The notes beneath the pieces are model-generated. The model ran no database searches. It was not told the origin of the DNA and saw nothing but the letters and a program-made list of their open reading frames with translations. 64,000 nucleotides of DNA. It comes from Rutidosis leptorrhynchoides (lineage: Eukaryota; Streptophyta; Magnoliopsida; Asterales; Asteraceae). Position numbers and translations under genes: made by a program. The DNA is taken from the NCBI RefSeq assembly GCF_046630445.1, contig NC_092341.1, positions 260,060,501 to 260,124,500 on the forward strand, written 5' to 3'. The stretch's first letter is position 1. Each line of letters begins with the position of its first letter. Positions 36,605-48,716 of the stretch are shown in pieces.

Positions 36605-39600
36605 GGTCTTGGTCAAACAAATGAGGGTAACGTTTTCTCATCAACTCTTCCGTTTCCCACGTAAGATTAGAACTCAAACTGTGTTTCCACTCAATCAACA
36701 CCATCGGAATCTCTTTCTTTCTCAGCTTAGTCACCTTTTGGTCAACCACACGGACCGGCTCTTCCACCAATTTCTTATTCAAATCGACCCTTAAATCTTC
36801 TAAAGGAAGAAGTTGTGTTTCATCGTCGACTTTACACTTACGAAGATAACCTACGTTGAATGTATTATGAATACCAGCTAACTCTGGCGGAAGATCTAAC
36901 ACCACAGTCTGATCATTCAACACTTCACTGATCGGAAACGGACCAATAAATCTCGGTGCTAACTTACCACGTTTACCGAATCTGATAACCCCTTTCCACG
37001 GCGAAACTTTCAGATACACTCGTTCACCCACATTAAAGGTTACCCGACGTCTACGCGGATCAGCATACATTTTCTGCCTATCTCTAGCGGCTTTCAACTT
37101 TTCTCTCGCAATTGCAACTTTTTCGGCTGTCATTTGAACAATTTCGGGACCTACAAACTGTTTCTCCCCGGCTTCTAACCAACAAGTCGGAGTTCTGCAA
37201 CGACGACCATATAACATTTCATAGGGCGGCATCCCTATACTCGAATGATATGAATTATTATACGCAAATTCGACCAACGGCAAATGTGTATCCCACGAAC
37301 CACCGTATTCTAACACACAAGCCCTTAACATATCTTCCAAAGTCTGTATCGTTCTTTCACTCTAACTGTCTGTCTGAGGATGATAAGCTGTACTTAAATT
37401 CACACGTGTACCCAAATTCTGTTGAAGACTATTCCAAAAATTCGACACAAATCTGGAATCTCTGTCTGAAACGATCGATAATGGCACACCATGTCGACTA
37501 ACTATCTCGTTTATATACAATTCGGCTAACTCACTTAACGAAGCTGTTTCACGAGTAGCAAGAAAATGAGCACTTTTAGTTAGGCGATCCACTATTACCC
37601 AAATCATATCATGTCTTTTCTGAGTTCGAGGTAATTTGGTCACAAAATCCATCGTTATATGTTCCCATTTCCACTCTGGAATCTGTAACTGACGTAACGA
37701 ACCATAAGGTTTCTGATGTTCGGCCTTTACTTGAGCACATATATGACACTTTTCGACATAACGGGCGATATCTGATTTCATTGTTGGCCACCAATACACT
37801 GTTTTCAAATCATGATACATCTTATTACTACCCGGATGTACTGTCAATCTGGATTTGTGAGCTTCCGTCATGATTAAATCCCTCAAATCTCCAAGCTTAG
37901 GCACCCAAACACGATTGTTTAAGGTCTTTAGTTCACGTGAGTCATCAATTAAGTCCACTTTTCGTTTGGTCATTTGTTCAGATTTAATATGTTCGTCCTC
38001 TAAAGCACAGGCCTGAATGGTTTTTAAGCTGTTAATCAAATCTGATGTTATATTCAAACGAAGAAATTTCACATTTTCACTTGACTTTTTACGACTTAGC
38101 GCATCTGCAACCACATTTGCCTTACCCGGATGGTATTTAATTTCACAATCGTAATCTTTGATCAACTCTTGCCATCGTCTCTGACGCATATTCAATTCTT
38201 TCTGTGAGAAGATATACTGCAAACTCTTGTGATCTGTACATATAACACAATGGGTTCCATACAAATAGTGTCTCCACAGTTTCAAAGAAAACACTACTGC
38301 AGCCATTTCAAGATCATGCAATGGATAATTCTTCTCATGAACTTTCAACTGTCGTGAGGCGTAGGCGATTACTTTATCTCTTTGCATTAATACACAACCC
38401 AACCCAGCAAATGACGCATCACAGTATACCAAGAAGTCGTCTGAACCTTCTGGTAAAGCTAATACTGGTGCCTGACACAGTAGCTATTTCAAAATCTGAA
38501 AAGCCTTTTCCTGTTCATCAGTCCATCGAAACGCTACATCTTTACGAGTCAACTTAGTCAACGGACCCGCTATTTTTGAGAAATCCTTGATAAATCTGCG
38601 ATAATAACCGGCTAATCCCAGAAAACTCTTAATCTCAGTCGGAGTCTTCGGAGAATTCCAATTCATTACCGCTTCTATCTTTGTCGGATCAACTTTTATA
38701 CCCTCGGCACAAATCACATGACCCAAAAACTGCACTTCACGTAACCAAAATTCACACTTTGAAAATTTTGCAAATAGTTGTTCACGTTTCAACATGTTCA
38801 AAACCTGTCTCAGATGTTCAGCATGTTCACTTTTGGTCTTTGAATACACTAGTATATCATCTATAAACACAATCACAAACTTATCTAAGAACGGGCGACA
38901 CACTCTATTCATTAGATCCATGAAGATTGCTGGCGCATTCGTCAACCCAAACGGCATGACAAGAAATTCATAATGACCATACCTTGTTCTGAACGCTGTT
39001 TTCGGTATATCTGATTCAGCAACACGAACCTGATGATATCCGGATCGTAAGTCTATCTTAGAAAAGAATGAAGCACCCTGTAACTGATCGAACAAATCGT
39101 CTATTCGAGGTAACGGATACTTATTCTTCACTGTTCTTTTGTTCAATTCAAGATAATCAATACACATACGCATTGACCCATCTTTCTTTTTAACAAACAA
39201 TACCGGAGCACCCCACGGTGAAGAACTCGGTCGGATAAACCCACGATCTATTAGTTCTTGAATCTGTGACATCATTTCACGGATTTCAGACGGCGCTAAT
39301 CGGTATGGAGCTTTTGCAACTGGAGTTGTTCCAGGAACCAATTCAATCTTATATTCAACTTCCCTTACCGGCGGCAGACCTGGTAACTCATCTGGGAACA
39401 CTTCGGGAAATTCTGATACTATCGAAATATCGGCCACTGTTTTCTTTTCTTTCTTCGCATCAATCACATATGCAAAAAATGATTCACAACCCTTTGCCAT
39501 CGACTTTTTCGCTTTCATCATGGTTATCAATAGAAAATTATACCCTCCCCGCTCCCCTCGGGCCACAACACGGGTTCCATCGGTCGAATGAAAGGTAATT

Positions 39601-41265
39601 ATTTTCCTATCACACTTAATATTAGCCCTAAGCGAGCTCAACCAATCCATTCCTAGTACTACATCAAAGCTAGGAATAGGTAACACTAAACAAGTCACCG
39701 GGAAAGACTTCCCTTCGATCTCTATACAAACCCCAGTCACATAGGTTGTGACGGGTGTGGTCTTACCATCAGCTACTTCTACACTAACCGGCTTGGGTAA
39801 CACAGTAGCTGGTAAATTCAACTTAGCACAGAAATCTAAGGACATAAAACACCTATTGGCACCACAATCAAACAATACGCGAGCAGGTATTGAGTTGATT
39901 AGAAACATACCGGTGATTACTTCGTCGGTTGCCACAGCATTTTCCACCGACATCTGAAAAGCTCTAGCCTCTGCTGTTTGAGGGTTCTTCCTCTTCTTCC
40001 CACTCGAGGCAGTTGACCCTCCAGCTGATGCTGAACGCGCCCCTGACCCTGCCCCAGAACTACCACTCTTCGACGGACAACTAATTGCACGATGTCCTGG
40101 TTTGTGATAACTCCAACACACACTATTCGGATACGGGCATGTTGAAGACTCATGCCCAACAACACCACACTTTAAGCATCTTCTTGTAGCCTCAGAACAC
40201 TGACCACTGTGAGAAGATCTACACGTGTGACACCAATTCCCATTACCTGATCCAGATCCAGTACTACTCTGACCACTTTTACCCTTCGATTTAAACCCAC
40301 TAGACTTCTTGAATTTAGATCCTGATTGACCAGATACTTGCCCACCTTGTTGTAGCACATTACCAAACATTCTGTTTCTGGCAGCCTGAACATCACTTTC
40401 TACCATCTTAGCCATCACAACAGCTTGAGACAATGATGTAGCTGTTCTAACAAAAGTTCTGTACTCAGGCAGAATGATATTAACAAAATGTTGGATACGA
40501 GATGCTTCTTCTGGCACCCATTGTTGTACAAACCTCAGTTTATCCATAAACTTCTCTACTACCTCATCGATCATCATTTGAGGTGTCATCTTCATTTCAA
40601 GAAACTCAGTCTTGATTCGGTTCATATCAAATGGATTACAATATTGTTCACACACCTTCCTGTGAAACTGCTCCCATGTGATCATACTCACTTGCTCTTT
40701 TGGTATACTAGAAATCAACCCACCAAATCATAGCCCTACCTTTCAACAGTCTACTAGCATATGTTACCTTCAGCTCGGGTTCACACTGACACGCTTCAAA
40801 TACCCTTTCAACTTCTCGCAACCAATTGAGAGTTAAAGTCGGATCAGTACTTCCAGAGAACTCGGAGGGTTTGCAATCACGGAAGTTCTTATACGTACAT
40901 CTTTTGGGTGGTTGCAAGTAAGGTTGATGGAACATTTGCATTTGGTATGGATTCATCATCATGGGATTTTGGTAAGTAAAGGTGTTTTGTGGTGGCATAT
41001 AATATTGGTTAGGTATTTGATTCTGAAACTGGTTCTGGGGCACATTAGGTATCGTTTGGGATTGCGCGGTTGGGAATCCAGGTGGTGTATCATCATTTCC
41101 AGAATGCCTCGCCAATTCAAGCTCATTAATTTTATCCTCGGCCTCTTTTAGCTTGCTTTCTAACTGAAGGATGTAACTACTCTGATCATCATCTGACTCA
41201 ACACCTTCTTCTGGTGCTCTAAATGTTACGGGGTTAGATGGGCCAGTTGCGTTTCTATCAGCCAT
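36579..41265 (-). pseudogene. E5 gag-pol, one frameshift and two stops
   Basis: Likely start is MADRNATG at 41265. Gag has a coiled-coil-like LESKLKEAEDKINELEL, a Pro/Gln-rich linker, and CTYKNFRDCKP. A one-base frameshift near 40710-40718 falls right after the gag WW motif. Then come knuckle [14 protein letters not shown] and a degenerate [14 protein letters not shown], protease [12 protein letters not shown] with FIDDILVYS, an in-frame TAG at 38484-38486, RNase H ([11 protein letters not shown]), integrase ([19 protein letters not shown]), a TAG at 37362-37364, and a chromodomain-like end. Both TAGs replace a Gln of relatives. Not translatable as one protein. Confidence 0.92.
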
Positions 41266-41434
41266 ACCTGTGCTACAAAACAGCTCACACAAAAGCTTAG
41301 TGGATAACAGTTAGTTCAATCACAACTAACACACGTATATCCTATTTTTCACTTAGCCCCCACTCCCACAGACATGTTTGACTTGCCTCAGGGTTTGGGA
41401 ACAAAATACGCGCACGTATTTGCTGCCAAACCAT

Positions 41435-41446
41435 GCTCTGATACCA
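41435..41446 (-). other. E5 primer binding site (tRNA-iMet type)
   Basis: Minus strand TGGTATCAGAGC, three bases from the LTR end at 41450. Confidence 0.88.
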
Positions 41447-41677
41447 ACTTGTAACACCGGCAATTTTTTTTTTTAAATACACAGCGGAAGACTTTATTAA
41501 CAAATACAATATAAGTCACGTCATTACGTTTAAGTTTACACAACGGTGTTACGTTATTACAAAACATTATTTATACAAAAGTCAACATCAGAGTTGGATT
41601 GTCAAACATGTCTTCTGCAATAGCACCCATCCCAACTGGAAGTACCTAAACCTGCAAGGGGGAAAATATGTGGGGGA

Positions 41678-41692
41678 TTAGCGCACCGCTAA
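41678..41692 (-). other. E5 LTR hairpin (TTAGCG/CGCTAA stem)
   Basis: TTAGCG-CAC-CGCTAA followed by GTGA on the plus strand. Position and following GTGA parallel the hairpins of the other elements; the stem is unrelated. Confidence 0.45.
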
Positions 41693-42554
41693 GTGAATGG
41701 AATCTATCTAACAGATATAGCTTAAGTCACACACAAGCTATATACTAACAACAACACATGCTACTACCAACTAGCATACAATAAGACAATACGAGGATCG
41801 GCGGCTTGTACGAGCACATGACTCCTAGCTGATCGGACTTGAGTCTACCGATAGTCCCTGCTACTCAATTCACAGTATAGTTATCCAGATGCAGGGGATG
41901 CATCATTCACACTATACTCCACAATCAGTAGCCTATGGACCCAACCTCTCCTAGGCACGGTTGACCTCATACGGACTCTAACCTCTCCTAGGCACGGTCT
42001 CGAGTCCCCAGTCTCCCTAAGCCCGACTGGTGCCATTCACACAGTGTACACATAAATCACATACAACATCAGGCATACTATATTATTCTAACATGGAAAT
42101 TTCTACACTATGCATGGTAAAAGAGTCAACCATAGTAGCATGATATGCTACTTAAACTCTATCCGAAGATAGACCCACTCACCAATTACCAGCAACTGCT
42201 CAGTTATTATTTCTGAACTTCCTCCTTGTCCTTATAACCTGAGAACAACACAAACAAAGTTAATATACATGTCCAATAAATAATATAATTATTTCATACA
42301 ATTAACTAGATCATAACACCATATATTCATAATTTTATGAGTCTACATCATGACTCCACTCAATAACGGCATACAGGTGCGTGCAAAACATGACATACAC
42401 ACTAAAACTCCTTTTCCGACCCAAAAACAGTTTGATCTACTTTCTTAAAAGTTCACCATTGAAAAGTATTCTTTATTACGATTCTAACGATAGTTTATTC
42501 ATCAAAAACGGAGTTACGTTTTGAAAGTTACGCCCGTTTCAATTTCATAAAAGG

Positions 42555-42773
42555 CACTGTAGCAAACAGCGGTACTGTAGCAACTCGGGTACTGTAGCAA
42601 ATAGTGATACTGTAGCAACTCGGTACTGTAGCAACTCGGGTACTGTAGCAAATAGTGACACTGTAGCAATACCGAACACTGTAGCAAATAGTGAAACTGT
42701 AGCAACTCATGCACTGTAGCAACTCGGGCACTGTAGCAACTCGGGTACTGTAGCAAAATACTGTAGCAACTGG
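42555..42773. repeat. CTGTAGCAA tandem array in E5 5' LTR
   Basis: About 13 units, interleaved ATAGTG and CTCGG types, differing in order and number from the 3' LTR array. Confidence 0.88.
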
Positions 42774-43433
42774 TTCGAACACATTCGCTGATTTCGTGAT
42801 TTTTTCCCCAAAAACTCGATTTTTGAGCGTTTTTGATCAAATTTTAAGCACATGAAAGCTACTAAACATATATACAACCTATTTCTAACATCAATTAACA
42901 CATACAAACACATAATATGAAGATTCAAGCTCAAAATTCATCAAAAACCCATTTACACCCAAAACTCAATTTCTATGAATTAAAGCACGAATTCAAGCTA
43001 ACAAACCTGGATAAATGATCACAAGGATGATATGAATCAATCCTTAAAGCCTCACAATCTAATTTAAGACTTAGATTCAATTAGGGTTTGTGAAGGGATG
43101 AAGTTTGGGTACGGAGTACTTATTTTCTTATTTAGGGAAATGAGAAGAAACATACAGAAACATACATATAAATGGGTTATAAACCCATACCCCATATCAC
43201 ACGAGTATTTACCAGTTATCTTATCTGATAACCTTTCGTATCTCCTTAGGTGGTCCTAACGGAGTCCAAATTAAATAAACCAACCTGTTCTGGGACCCTT
43301 GTCACAAACTGGTCACAACACAATTATAATAAAACACTAATAAAATAATTAAAATAAAAGCACTTAAGACTAAGCACAAACCCTAAGGGCAAAATAGGCA
43401 ACTTACAACTAGCCCGGGTTTCAGTCTGTTACA

Positions 43434-44309
43434 ATTAAAGTATGAATTATTAAAGTGAATTATTAAAGTATGAATTATTAAAGTGAATTATTAAAGTATG
43501 AATTATTAAAGTGAATTATTAAAGTATGAATTATTAAAGTGAATTATTAAAGTATGAATTATTAAAGTGAATTATTAAAGTTAAAGTATAGTAAAAGTAT
43601 AAAAACTATGTATGTATAATACACGTATAAATATATATAATATTAATTTAAATCGTTATATATTTTTAATGAAATAAAATATAAATATCGTTATATTTAT
43701 TATACTGGTTAAGTAATGAGTTGTCAAAAGTGATTCTAGATATTTATAAAAGTTATATACGTTTTAATAATAAAGTTCTTTTTAAACTGAAAACGTTTTT
43801 GTACGTTTGAAAATAGATTAATAGAATATTATGAAAACCAATTCTCCACTAGCTTTTGTCTAACTTTCGTAAATGACACTTTTTATTTTTATTTATAAAT
43901 AGCTTTACAAATTATTCCGAATATCGTTAAGAGGAATAGATTTTCTCAAATCATAGTGGACCTCTCAACAGAGACTTGTAATCATAATTCAATGTTTCTG
44001 ATAATTCAATCATTTAATATATTTTTTTAATTTCGTCGATAATCATATTGAAACAAATACGTTCATATAAAGCATTATACGTTTAAATACTTTGTTGACA
44101 TTTTCAATTTATAACATATACACATATACATACATATTCATATATGTTCATTTAATGGTTTGTGAATCATTGGAATTTGGTCGAGGTTTAAATGAATGTA
44201 CAAACATAGTTTAAAATCCTTGAGATTTAACTTAACAAACATTGCTTATCGTGTCAGAATAATATAAAGATAAAGTTTAAATTTAGTCGAAAATTTCCGG
44301 GTCGTCACA
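43434..44309 (-). repeat. E4 5' LTR, right piece
   Basis: Starts with the ATTAA duplication and the rest of the 28-bp minisatellite (to 43582). Then colinear with 28020-28894, ending ..GGGTCGTCACA at 44309. Confidence 0.92.
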
Positions 44310-44625
44310 GGGTAATTTCTATAACATCATCGGAATTCTCGTCGGAATCCGATTCATCGGAGAATTGGTAATCCTCCCAATATTTTGCTTCCTTGGCGGA
44401 AACACCATTGACCATAATTAACCTTGGTCGGTTGGTTGAGAATTTTCTTTTACTTAACCGTTTTATTATTTCCCCCACCGGTTCTATTTCCTCCTCCGGT
44501 TCCTCCTCTTCCGATTCTGATTCTTCTTCCGGTTCTTCTTCGGAAACTTGTGAATCAGTCCAATATATATTCGACTCTTCATTATTATTAGGTGAGTCAA
44601 TGGGATTTGTGCTAGAGGTAGACAT
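44310..44625 (-). pseudogene. E2 pre-gag ORF, N-terminal piece (acidic; split by E4)
   Basis: Starts MSTSSTNPIDSPNNNEES at 44625. About 105 codons are the element's own before the E4 junction adds a stop. Ser/Asn-rich start, then a Glu/Ser run (SEEEPEEESESEEEEPEEE), a basic stretch (KRLSKRKFSTNRPR), then an acidic end. The frame joins the piece at 14366-14636 across the GGGTA site, giving an original product of roughly 195 residues. Same style and place as E3's ORF at 18459. No known domain. Confidence 0.7.
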
Positions 44626-44800
44626 CTATCACACAATATTTAAGAGATTAATATATACATGTTAATAATATATAGTTTCCAACAAAAATGTTAAGCAATC
44701 ATTTTTAAAGAAAACACGGTCGAAGTTCAGACTCACTAATGCATCCTAACAAACTCGATAAGACACACTAATGCAAATTTTCTGGTTCTCTAAGACCAAC

Positions 44801-44812
44801 GCTCGGATACCA
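44801..44812 (-). other. E2 primer binding site (mutated)
   Basis: Minus strand TGGTATCCGAGC, one base off the TGGTATCAGAGC of the other elements, two bases from the LTR end at 44815. Confidence 0.8.
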
Positions 44813-44814
44813 AC

Positions 44815-47800
44815 TGAAATGTCCCGTTCTTATTGATTAAAAACGTTCCATATTAATTGATTTCGTTGCGAGGTTTTGACCTCTATATGAGACGTTTTTC
44901 AAAGACTGCATTCATTTTTAAAACAAACCATAACCTTTATTTCATAAATAAAGGTTTAAAAAGCTTTACGTAGATTATCAAATAATGATAATCTAAAATA
45001 TCCTGTTTACACACGACCATTACATAATGGTTTACAATACAAATATGTTACATCGAAATCAGTTTCTTGAATGCAGTTTTTACACAATATCATACAAACA
45101 TGGACTCCAAATCTTGTCCTTATTTTAGTATGCAACAGCGGAAGCTTTTAGTATTCACCTGAGAATAAACATGCTTTAAACGTCAACAAAAATGTTGGTG
45201 AGTTATAGGTTTAACCTATATATATCAAATCGTAACAATAGACCACAAGATTTCATATTTCAATACACATCCCATACATAGAGATAAAAATCATTCATAT
45301 GGTGAACACCTGGTAACCGACATTAACAAGATGCATATATAAGAATATCCCCATCATTCCGAGACACCCTTCGGATATGATATAAATTTCGAAGTACTAA
45401 AGCATCCGGTACTTTGGATGGGGTTTGTTAGGCCCAATAGATCTATCTTTAGGATTCGCGTCAATTAGGGTGTCTGTTCCCTAATTCTTAGATTGCCAGA
45501 CTTAATAAAAAGGGGTATATTCGATTTCGATAATTCAACCATAGAATGTAGTTTCACGTACTTGTGTCTATTTTGTAAATCATTTATAAAACCTGCATGT
45601 ATTCTCATCCCAAAAATATTAGATTTTAAAAGTGGGACTATAACTCACTTTCACAGATTTTTACTTCGTCGGGAAGTAAGACTTGGCCACTGGTTGATTC
45701 ACGAACCTATAACAATATATACATATATATCAAAGTATGTTCAAAATATATTTACAACACTTTTAATATATTTTGATGTTTTAAGTTTATTAAGTCAGCT
45801 GTCCTCGTTAGTAACCTACAACTAGTTGTCCACAGTTAGATGTACAGAAATAAGTCGATAAATATTATCTTGAATCAATCCATGACCCAGTGTATACGTA
45901 TCTCAGTATTGATCACAACTCAAACTATATATATTTTGGAATCAACCTCAACCCTGTATAGCTAACTCCAACATTCACATATAGAGTGTCTATGGTTGTT
46001 CCGAAATATATATAGATGTGTCGACATGATAGGTCGAAACATTGTATACGTGTCTATGATATCTCAAGATTACATAATATACAATACAAGTTGATTAAGT
46101 TCTGGTTGGAATAGATTTGTTACCAATTTTCACGTAGCTAAAATGAGAAAAATTATCCAATCTTGTTTTACCCATAACTTCTTCATTTTAAATCCGTTTT
46201 GAGTGAATCAAATTGCTATGGTTTCATATTGAACTCTATTTTATGAATCTAAACAGAAAAATTATAGGTTTATAGTCGGAAAAATAAGTTACAAGTCATT
46301 TTTGTAAAGGTAGTCATTTCAGTCGAAAGAACGACGTCAAGATGACCATTTTAGAAAACATACTTCCACTTTGAGTTTAACCATAATTTTTGGATATAGT
46401 TTCATGTTCATAATAAAAATCATTTTCCCAGAATAACAACTTTTAAATCAAAGTTTATCATAGTTTTTAATTAACTAACCCAAAACAGCCCGCGGTGTTA
46501 CTACGACGGCGTAAATCCGATTTTACGGTGTTTTTCGTGTTTCCAGGTTTTAAATCATTAAGTTAGCATATCATATAGATATAGAACATGTGTTTAGTTG
46601 ATTTTAAAAGTCAAGTTAGAAGGATTAACTTTTATTTGCCAACAAGTTTAGAATTAACTAAACTATGTTCTAGTGATTACAAGTTTAAACCTTCGAATAA
46701 GATAGCTTTATATGTATGAATTGAATGATGTTATGAACATCATTACTACCTCAAGTTCCTTGGATAAACCTACTGAAAATGAGAAAAATAGATCTAGCTT
46801 CAAAGGATCCTTGGATGGCTTGAAAGTTCTTGAAGCAGAATCATGACACGAAAACAATTTCAAGTAAGATTTCCACTCGAAATAAGATTGTTATAGTTAT
46901 AGAAATTGAATTAAAGTTTGAATATGATTATTACCTTGTATTAGAAAGATAACCTACTGTAAGTAACAAAGGTTTCTTGATCTTGGATGATTCCTTGGAA
47001 TGGATTTAGAAAACTTGGAAGTAAACTTGCAATCTTGGAAGTATTCTTGATTTTATGAAACTAGAACTTTTGAAATTTATGAAGAACACTTAGAACTTGA
47101 AGATAGAACTTGAGAGAGATCAATTAGATGAAGAAAATTGAAAAATGAAAGTGTTTGTAGGTGTTTTTGGTCGTTGGTGTATGGATTAGATATAAAGGAT
47201 ATGTAATTTTGTTTTCATGTAAATAAGTCATGAATGATTACTCATATTTTTGTAATTTTATGAGATATTTCATGCTAGTTGCCAAATGATGGTTCCCACA
47301 TGTGTTAGGTGACTCACATGGGCTACTACGGGCTGATCATTGGAGTGTATATACCAATAGTATATACATCTAAAAGCTGTGTATTGTACGAGTACGAATA
47401 CGGGTGCATACGAATAGATTTGTTGATGAAACTGAACGAGGATGTAATTGTAAGCATTTTTGTTAAGTATAAGTATTTTGATAAGTGTCTTGAAGTCTTT
47501 CAAAAGTGTATGAATACATATTAAAACACTACATGTATATACATTTTAACTGAGTCGTTAAGTCATCGTTAGTCGTTAGATGTAAATGTTGTTTTGAAAC
47601 CTTTAGGTTAACGATCTTGTTAAATGTTGTTAACCCAATGTTTATAATATCAAATGAGATTTTAAATTATTATATTATCATGATATTATGATGTACGAAT
47701 ATCTCTTAATATGATCTATATACATTAAATGTCGTTACAACGATAATCGTTACATATATGTCTCGTTTCAAAATCATTAAGTTAGTAGTCTTATTTTTAC

Positions 47801-47820
47801 ATATGTAGTTCATTGTTAAA
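44815..47820 (-). repeat. E2 5' LTR (right end missing)
   Basis: Colinear with the 3' LTR up to 47819/8070, then similarity stops abruptly. The first ~520 bases of U3 are absent and the junction DNA is unrelated. Contains the LTR hairpin at 45184-45197. The open frames at 45493 and 47270-47524 are judged non-coding. Confidence 0.88.
45184..45197 (-). other. E2 LTR hairpin (CAACA/TGTTG stem)
   Basis: CAACA-AAAA-TGTTG followed by GTGAG on the plus strand, about 370 bases from the LTR end. Confidence 0.5.
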
Positions 47821-47939
47821 AACGCACAATGGGAACACAGTTTAGATCTATCAACGTACTCACACAACTTCACTTTCGTATTGTGTTCAATCTGAAAGGC
47901 AAGAAATAAGCTAATGGATACTAGACATCGTGCAGTCAT
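47821..47939 (-). pseudogene. Possible fragment of a small secreted Cys-rich peptide gene
   Basis: From the Met at 47939: about 40 codons, starting MTARC and a hydrophobic run (LVSISLFLAF) like a signal peptide, then four Cys in KLCEYVDRSKLCSHC. The frame runs into the truncated E2 LTR at 47820, so any C-terminus is lost. Defensin-like or another Cys-rich secreted class is possible but unproven. It may be chance. Confidence 0.22.
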
Positions 47940-47959
47940 GTTTAAAACTTAACATTATA

Positions 47960-48198
47960 CTCTCTCCGTTTCATATTAATAGTCACCAGAGAAAAAATTC
48001 ACAGTTTAAGAAATTTCATCATTACATTGTACTTTTTTATACTTTAAAGTTTTCCATTTACTGTTACCTATTTTTGTCTTATATGTAAAAGTTATGAGTA
48101 TGAAAGAACTTTATCTTATTGTTTTTATCTACTTTTGCTAGTAGAATATTAATTTCGGATAAGCCAAAATCAAATAGTAGATTATTAATAAGAGAGAG
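47960..48198. mobile_element. Stowaway-like MITE
   Basis: Left end CTCTCTCCGTTTCATATTAA resembles the Stowaway consensus terminus. The right end, reverse-complemented, reads CTCTCTC.TTATTAATAATC. About 240 bp, AT-rich, no coding capacity. A TA precedes the left end; the right flank has decayed. Confidence 0.55.
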
Positions 48199-48716
48199 TG
48201 ATTAACAAAATATAATATTCAAATGAGGTGGCAAAAGGGGCAAGGACGCAAGGTGGGTAGATTGAGCAACGACTTCAAATTTGGTTCCCCTGCATATTTT
48301 TTAATCACGTGACTTGCACACGGGTGGAATTTAACGGAACTTAATGAAAATATGAGTTTAAGGACTCTTTGTGCAGTTTTTGATTGGGAGAGATGAAAAC
48401 GGATAAAAGAATGTAACATTGGGATAATTTGAGCAATTTTGTCGATTATGTTTTATCCACACTTTTTCAAACTTCTAAAATGTATTGCTATTTTACACCT
48501 TGAACTTTTTACAATTATGCAAATGTATAACATATATACATGCTAGAGAAAAAACCAAATAAATTGGATTCTATTAGCTAATTCGTGCTTTTCTCGATTA
48601 CATAAAAAACTTTATACAAATCAAAGCTTTAAAAAAGAAGAAAAAAGAACCAAAAATAAAACTAAATACACTTGCACTAAAGATTTATAAACCAACATTA
48701 TTGAAAAATGTAACTT
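48199..48716. other. 3' flank of the receptor kinase gene
   Basis: AT-rich, no convincing frame or repeat. It should contain the kinase gene's 3' UTR and polyadenylation site, which I cannot place exactly. Confidence 0.4.

Larger units (their letters stand above)
34566..43433 (-). mobile_element. E5: Ty3/gypsy chromovirus-type LTR retrotransposon
   Basis: 8,868 bp with direct repeats ATTAA at 34561-34565 and 43434-43438. LTRs of 2,001 bp (34566-36566) and 1,984 bp (41450-43433) differ by roughly 1%, plus copy number in a short repeat array. LTR ends are TGTAACACCGG...CTGTTACA read on the plus strand. PBS, gag-pol and polypurine tract are in the expected minus-strand order. It is a different lineage from E2 and E3: shorter LTRs, no pre-gag ORF, different gag N-terminus. 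Confidence 0.95.
41450..43433 (-). repeat. E5 5' LTR
   Basis: 1,984 bp, near-identical to 34566-36566. Contains the hairpin at 41678-41692 and, on the sense strand, a strong splice-acceptor-like stretch TTTTCCCCCTTGCAGGT about 20 bases further. Confidence 0.95.
14637..44309 (-). mobile_element. E4: non-autonomous LTR retrotransposon (LARD-like), disrupted by E3 and E5
   Basis: Bounded by direct repeats GGGTA at 14632-14636 and 44310-44314. Minus-strand order: 5' LTR (44309-43439 plus 34565-32409), PBS (32395), a degenerate pre-gag ORF, ~3.5 kb internal DNA with no gag, protease, RT or integrase, polypurine motif (28895) and 3' LTR (28894-26670 plus 15400-14637). LTRs are about 3.0 kb and differ by about 1%, apart from AT-run and minisatellite length. 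E6 is a second copy of the same family. It probably relies on enzymes from autonomous Tekay elements, since it shares their PBS and polypurine motif. Confidence 0.9.
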
